Positions 59,635 to 64,000 of a stretch of DNA of 64,000 bases are shown here, one piece after another. The position numbers and the translations under genes were made by a program. How positions within the stretch are numbered: position 1 is the first letter of the stretch; every line of letters begins with the position of its first letter. The notes under the pieces are model-generated. The model was not told the origin of the DNA. It saw only the letters and a list, made by a program, of their open reading frames with translations, and made no database searches. This stretch comes from Apostichopus japonicus (Eukaryota; Echinodermata; Holothuroidea; Aspidochirotida; Stichopodidae). The DNA lies in assembly GCF_037975245.1 (NCBI RefSeq), contig NC_092568.1, forward strand, positions 4,105,001-4,169,000, given 5' to 3'.

Positions 59635-59825
59635 ATGGGGAAATCCAGTGCTGAAAGACAGCGAAACAGGAGGGAACGTTTGAAAGCAGAGGGGAAATAT
59701 GATGCATACAAAAAAACACAATCAGCGTATCGCAAACAGTGGGCCCACAAGAAGAAGCGGGAGATGTCTTCACAACAGAAAGAAGAGCGCCGAGAACGTG
59801 AACGAAAACGCAAATCAGAATACAG
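59635..59825 (+). CDS. Basic N-terminal exon of a putative transposon protein
   Basis: The frame starts in a good context (CAAAATGG) with MGKSSAERQRNRRERLKAEG and continues through YRKQWAHKKKREMSSQQKEE and RRERERKRKSEY. It reaches AG|GTACAG, a possible splice donor, in phase 2. Nearly half of the 63 residues are Lys, Arg or His, with a charged helical pattern like a basic DNA-binding or nuclear segment. Similar basic starts occur on uncharacterised repetitive proteins in invertebrates and fish, as I recall, but I cannot name a family. It lies inside element C, between its second and third motifs. No intact downstream exon could be assembled. It could be a captured host exon, but a transposon protein is more likely. 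Confidence 0.55.
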
Positions 59826-60799
59826 GTACAGTATATTTCTTCAAATTAATTTGTTAGACCATGTTATTGAAAGCAGCTTGTGTCACTGACATGATGGTGA
59901 CATGATGAAGTGTTCATTGACCTGTGACGGTTATCCTGAATCAAGATTGGTATACATGTCAGATCTTTGGATTTTACTGTCCCATCAGTCACAGTATATG
60001 GTTCAGATAGTACAGCCTATATTGGACAGTTTGCAATGCCTAAAAGTAGTAGTACAAGAATAGTGTCGTTCCATTCATACCTAATTTCCTAAAAAGAAAT
60101 GACATAACTATTATCATCTACAGCAGTGGCATGCACAGAGGTTTGTGGAGAGAGCTGGATCACTGCATACAGGCCCTTCTGTCCAAAATTTGAGGAATGC
60201 AATGTTCTTGGATCACAGAACAATGAGGCCGAGTTGAAGGAACTGGTGGGTCTATCAGGGGGAAAAAAAACCTGAAGCACTGTACAACACACTCCTGGTT
60301 GGCAGTATCACCACAGGAGTACCCATCACACAAGTGAATTAGTTTTCACAGAACCACTAGGCTGTAACTTAAATGATGTAAGGTCCAATCCAATTATTGG
60401 TAAGGCCAGGTGGATCCTTTTTATAGTATATGTATGCCCCTTTGCCTATTAGTTTTGGCTCTTTCCTCATGGGATATTGATCACTTAAGTATTTTGGGAA
60501 AATGGAGAACATAGCTCAAAAAAATTGTATTAGACTTTCACTATATGATGGGCAGATTGGACCCTAATCCACAGTTGAAAGTATCTCAGTACTTTTGCTG
60601 CCCTGGGTTAAGCTCAGCATATTGTCAAAAGCTCATGTGACTTAAATGACTTCATCAATGTTGTATAATTAGTATCCTGTTCATTATCAATGTTTGCATG
60701 TTTCAAGGCTCAGCTCGTTCCGTTGTTGTTAATAAATAAAATGCAAGTTTCAAATGCATATGGATTGTGTTTCATTTTTCCAGTTGTCAGTACTTGATA

Positions 60800-61110
60800 C
60801 ACAGAAGTGGGATGACATGAGTCCCATACATGGGCAACATACCTCACCAAATATGGGCCCAAACAGCTTTCCCAGTGAGGCCCCAACAAATCACACACCC
60901 ATGACTCAGTCATATGGGGCTATATGAGACAGCAAGTGTGGAATGGAACAGGTTTTCCCATGGGCCTGTGTCTGTTCTACATATGCCAGTTGCTTCTATG
61001 GGATGCTCATATGGCAAACCAATGTGGGCCCCACACCCCCATGGGCCAACTCGAGTGGGCCCTACCTGTGATGACTATGGTTGGCTAGAGCCCAGATGAC
61101 CCAAGTTTAA
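60800..61110. repeat. CATGGGCC/ATATGGG-rich segment within element C
   Basis: Words such as CCCATACATGGGC, AATATGGGCCC, TCATATGGGGC, CCCATGGGCC and TCATATGGC recur on both strands. This gives a GC-richer, imperfectly inverted-repeat block. Short frames on both strands across it are by-products. Confidence 0.55.
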
Positions 61111-62075
61111 TGCTAGTTGGCACCATATGTGGATGCAAACTGAAGTTAGAGCAAAACAAAATTTGCCATAATTTTGGAGGAGATAGCGTCCCATCAGTCA
61201 CAGAGCTTCTGTCCCATCAGTCACAAGGGAAACGCAACTGTGTGAAATAGTTAATGCCAATATTCTCTCAATGGTGGTGCTCTGATATAGCTACATTAAG
61301 TAGCTACCAGGAGGGGTATATACCCAACTCATTCTTTTCATTCTGAGATAGCGCTTACAAGTTAACTAAACGTACCTAAAAATGGTGGTCCTCAAATGTC
61401 CCATCAGTCACAGGGCTACTCTAAGTGCTCCCTATCAAAAAGGAACACACTTATGTGAACAGTTCTTCAATGATGGACCAACTGGGGGTTGCCCAAGTGA
61501 ATGTTGCAATTTATAGCCTTCTGCCCCCTCCCACTTCTCAACAATATAACTTTCTTTGTTGAACTTTTCTATCAAATGTCCCATCAGTCACGCTGGAATT
61601 CACCTACTACATTACACCATATTTGTGTAGCATCATAAACACACTGTACAGTATGAATATGGCTGAGCATGACATATGACACGAGCCATCCATAATTACG
61701 AATTAAGACAATTTCACAATTTTTTTCCTTTTTCATGTAAAGGTAGTACTTAGCTCATACTTAGATGTAATTATATGCAAACATGATTTTAAGATACATT
61801 CATGAAGAAAATAGCTGTTTTCTAGCATTGTTTTTTTTTACCCCAGCATTGTTTTTTTTTACCCCGAATTAAGCAAATTTTGGGGGTAAAAAAACACAAC
61901 ATTTTTCGCAATAAACGACACTTTCCATTTACAAAAAAGTTATTTTTGTTAGATTCTCTTTAAGAGAATCCCACTCCACACACTTGAACATTAGAACCCA
62001 AACAATACCTCTTACTCATCAATTTTTAGAGCAAACTTTAGGTAAATTGTTTTTTTTTACCCCACCTGACTATAT

Positions 62076-63477
62076 ATACTTTCTTGCATATTTGGGAGCA
62101 ATTATGACCAGAAAAGTTGTTGAGAAAATTTGTTATATAATTTACTTTGCTCCTTGCTTACCTGTCTCCTCACAACCTCAGCGCCCTTTCTACCGTGTCT
62201 AGAATGTCCTGGTAACCTTTTAACACTGTGCGCCCTCTATGACTGGCCCCCCCCCCGTCATTGCCCTTCCTTCTTATTCTACCATTCTAAGTGCCTGCAC
62301 ACATTTTTTTTGGTCGGAATATTTCCTCCGGATTTCGTCCTTACGGTAGCGGAAGTTTCAGGATTTTTTTCTGCTATCGGATTCCATCGTCCTTTCCAGC
62401 CTGATAAGTATCCTTTTCTTGTATAGGGAGGGATTTTGGGGCCTAAGATCTACAGTAATATTCAAACTTTCATAGTAGATGGACCTTAATTATTAACCCT
62501 ATAATCCTTGTTTGCATATTGGTTTATCGACACTGAAGATGTCAGTTACTGTTGCCTCGTTAAGTATCAGCTATTTTTAAAACTGTTTTTGACAAGATTA
62601 GACAAAACATAACTTTGAACTTGATCTGGTCGGAAGTGAATTGTATAGCTTTAACGTTTACAAGCCTTAATACTTTAGTTCCATGTAGGTCTAGTAGAGG
62701 GCGGTGGGATGATAAGGGTAGTAAAAATGACCCAAAAGTGTAAAATTGGTAGGGAAAGGTGTCCAACTTGCTTGCCTTTTCGACACTTGCTGAGTTCATT
62801 GTAAATCAGCTTTTTCATGCAGAGTGTAGACAAAGTCCTCTTATTGTAGTGTTTATTCACTATCCATATATGTTCAGATGACGCCCATAATGGTATTTAA
62901 AAAAGAGAAAGAGAAAGGAAAAAGCTTTCATCCATTGTTTTAAGAATGTTAATTATATGAATCACACATACACTGGAGTTCTGCATATATGGCAAAACAT
63001 ATACATGCAAACACATTATTAAATAGAGTTACACAATATGCTATAAATTTGTGTAATTTACCTTAAACGATGCAGTTCGCATTTTATTGACTGTCAAACC
63101 TATAATTATAATAATTATAATGATAAAATTAATAATAATAATAAAAATTAATAATAATAATAAATAATCATAAAAATAATAAGAAGAAGAACAATAATAA
63201 TAATTAGCACGTTTAAGCTACCACAACTGTGGGAGAAACCCCGCAAGGCTAACTATAAATGGTGCAGGGCAATTATTCTCGCTGTTAGTAATTGGTATAG
63301 TTTTTATTTTTAATATGGAGATCATTTTCATCAAGTCGGGCATTTCTAATTTGTAGAATCCCTAATGGTATATATTATTCTACCATATCAAGCATAATAT
63401 AGCACTGACTAATCCAATAATCTCAGACGGTATTAATATGGCAATTTTGAAAGAGCAAAGATATTTTGGCTAGCACG
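62076..63477. other. Unassigned sequence with AAT-rich microsatellite
   Basis: AAT/TAAT units fill 63097-63208. No gene was recognised. Short frames near 62130-62860 lack domains. Confidence 0.45.
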
Positions 63478-63545
63478 GGATTATTCAACCCAGTGTCACC
63501 AGAAATACAACCCCTTGCACTCTACCAACTGAGCACTCCATCCAG
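63478..63545 (-). mobile_element. tRNA-like SINE head
   Basis: The minus strand reads GAGTGCTCAGTTGGTAGAGT (A box) and, about 40 bases on, GGGTTGAATAATCC, a decayed B box. The acceptor stem does not pair, so it is not a working tRNA gene. It is a different SINE family from the copies at 20519 and 45271. Confidence 0.65.
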
Positions 63546-64000
63546 CCTTTAACTCCAACAAACCATATACATGCAGAACCATTCCTTTGCTTGGGGAGGG
63601 GGAGGGGGGGGGGCCAATAAGAAGCTGCAAGCCATTTGTCATCTTGGGCTAGAATGGCAAATATTTTCACTGTCACCGTTCTGTAGTTGATTGTATGATA
63701 TTAGTGACAAATTAAATTGACATCAAGAAGAATCATAGTTAGTGAGCAAGTTACATGGCCATTAACATGAAGGACTAGGAAAATTTAGAGCAAATTATTG
63801 GAACAACAAACAAGGAGAAATTATTACAACAAGTTGTTTGTACTTAATATTAAGAACAATACAAAAAATGCCTTATATGGGATGTAATCTTGAATACTGG
63901 ATTTTAACCATCTGTAATGAAATTCGTGCATTAATTCTTCTATATTAAATAGTGCAACCCTTCCTGGGCAATCATTTTTATTCATTCTTTCATACATTCA
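63546..64000. other. Unassigned sequence to the window edge
   Basis: A G-rich tract (GGGGAGGGGGAGGGGGGGGGG) lies at about 63593-63613. Nothing else was recognised. Confidence 0.4.

Larger units (their letters stand above)
59421..61591 (+). repeat. Dispersed GTCCCATCAGTCACAG motif array in element C
   Basis: Copies lie at 59421-59436, 59589-59604, 59979-59994, 61188-61203, 61211-61225, 61398-61413 and 61578-61591. The first 14 bases are identical in all seven, and the surrounding sequence is unrelated. Spacing runs from 7 to 1193 bases, so they are not tandem copies. Such conservation in otherwise drifting DNA suggests a sequence-specific role. Confidence 0.92.
59063..61604. mobile_element. 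Element C: 2.54-kb DNA transposon nested in B, with GTCCCATCAGTCACA array
   Basis: The inverted ends are GGTGAATTCCA (59063) and TGGAATTCACC (ends 61604). TACT flanks both sides exactly (59059-59062, 61605-61608), a 4-bp TSD. Seven copies of GTCCCATCAGTCACA occur inside, all on the plus strand. The last is two bases from the right inverted repeat, as in element A. C carries a basic coding exon at 59635-59825. No complete transposase is visible, so it is either an internally deleted copy or a decayed one. The 4-bp TSD is compatible with Sola, Chapaev or Academ types, but this is not decided. Confidence 0.85.
58491..62063. repeat. Dispersed GGGGTAAAAAAAACAA motif array in element B
   Basis: Copies reading GGGGTA on the plus strand lie at 58491-58506, 58517-58533, 58881-58897 and 61883-61897 (variant). 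Inverted copies (TTGTTTTTTTTTACCCC) lie at 58847-58864, 61828-61844, 61849-61865 and 62047-62063. The outermost copies form part of the terminal inverted repeats. None lies between 59063 and 61604, where element C sits. Confidence 0.9.
58483..62071. mobile_element. Element B: DNA transposon with GGGGTAAAAAAAAC motif array, split by element C
   Basis: The inverted ends are AGTCAGTTGGGGTAAAAAAA at the left and, read inward from the right, AGTCAGGTGGGGTAAAAAAA. ATAT flanks both sides (58479-58482, 62072-62075), a possible 4-bp TSD, though TA-rich context makes this less certain. Without the inserted element C and one copy of its TSD, B would be about 1043 bp, close to element A. Eight copies of the GGGGTAAAAAAAAC-type motif lie in it, four on each side of C. 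No coding sequence belongs to B itself. The superfamily is unknown. Confidence 0.75.

Noticed and set aside
59421-61591. CRISPR-like or tandem repeat reading of the GTCCCATCAGTCACA sites
   Set aside because: Spacing is from 7 to 1193 bases and the sites fall within defined transposon ends.

Overview
This window is eukaryotic, intron-rich and AT-rich. It has no operons, no dense coding, no rRNA and no CRISPR array. tRNA-derived SINEs, MITEs of several superfamilies, a decayed L1-like LINE, long minisatellites and microsatellites point to an animal genome. A marine invertebrate, possibly an echinoderm or other deuterostome, is a reasonable guess, but nothing here fixes the species. Almost all of the 64 kb is non-coding. 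Only three short host-type exon candidates stand out: minus strand 10063-10242, plus strand 15702-15876 and plus strand 38825-38986. None could be named.

The clearest content is mobile DNA whose ends can be set to the base by target-site duplications (TSDs). Three hAT-type MITEs have 8-bp TSDs (3050-3359, 11024-11406, 34031-34361). Two families of TTAA-type MITEs have two copies each (3944-4298 with 53413-53770, and 41434-42050 with 51655-52274). A 2.6-kb fold-back element (16926-19563) has two 427-bp near-identical arms and a broken coding remnant, and it sits inside an older tandem array. A 2.0-kb element has 13-bp inverted ends (45762-47766). SINE copies lie at 20519-20754 and 45271-45514, with tRNA-like fragments at about 33495, 36530 and 63478. 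A decayed LINE lies at 22233-23300. A 185-bp interspersed family (1284, 8858, 57197) recurs three times.

The most unusual system is a set of three elements built to one plan. Element A (5358-6446), element B (58483-62071) and element C (59063-61604, inserted inside B) each have short inverted ends and an apparent 4-bp TSD. Each also carries its own private motif of about 15 bp, repeated 7 to 9 times at irregular spacing through otherwise unrelated sequence. In A and C the last motif lies 0-2 bases from the right terminal inverted repeat. In B the motif is part of both ends. The motif sets divide exactly at the nesting boundaries: B motifs lie only outside C, and C motifs only inside. C also encodes a short, very basic exon (59635-59825). 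These look like DNA transposons with element-specific arrays of dispersed protein-binding sites. I could not assign a superfamily.

Tandem DNA makes up much of the rest: a 19-bp minisatellite with a 188-bp higher-order period (7620-8365), a 117-123-bp satellite with a 440-bp microsatellite inside one monomer (26504-27660), a 21/19-bp minisatellite (29757-30300), a 115-125-bp array (56100-56720), long palindromic TA tracts (21640-21966), and arrays bearing AGGTCAAAGGTCA-like units (16540-16921 and 19568-20420).
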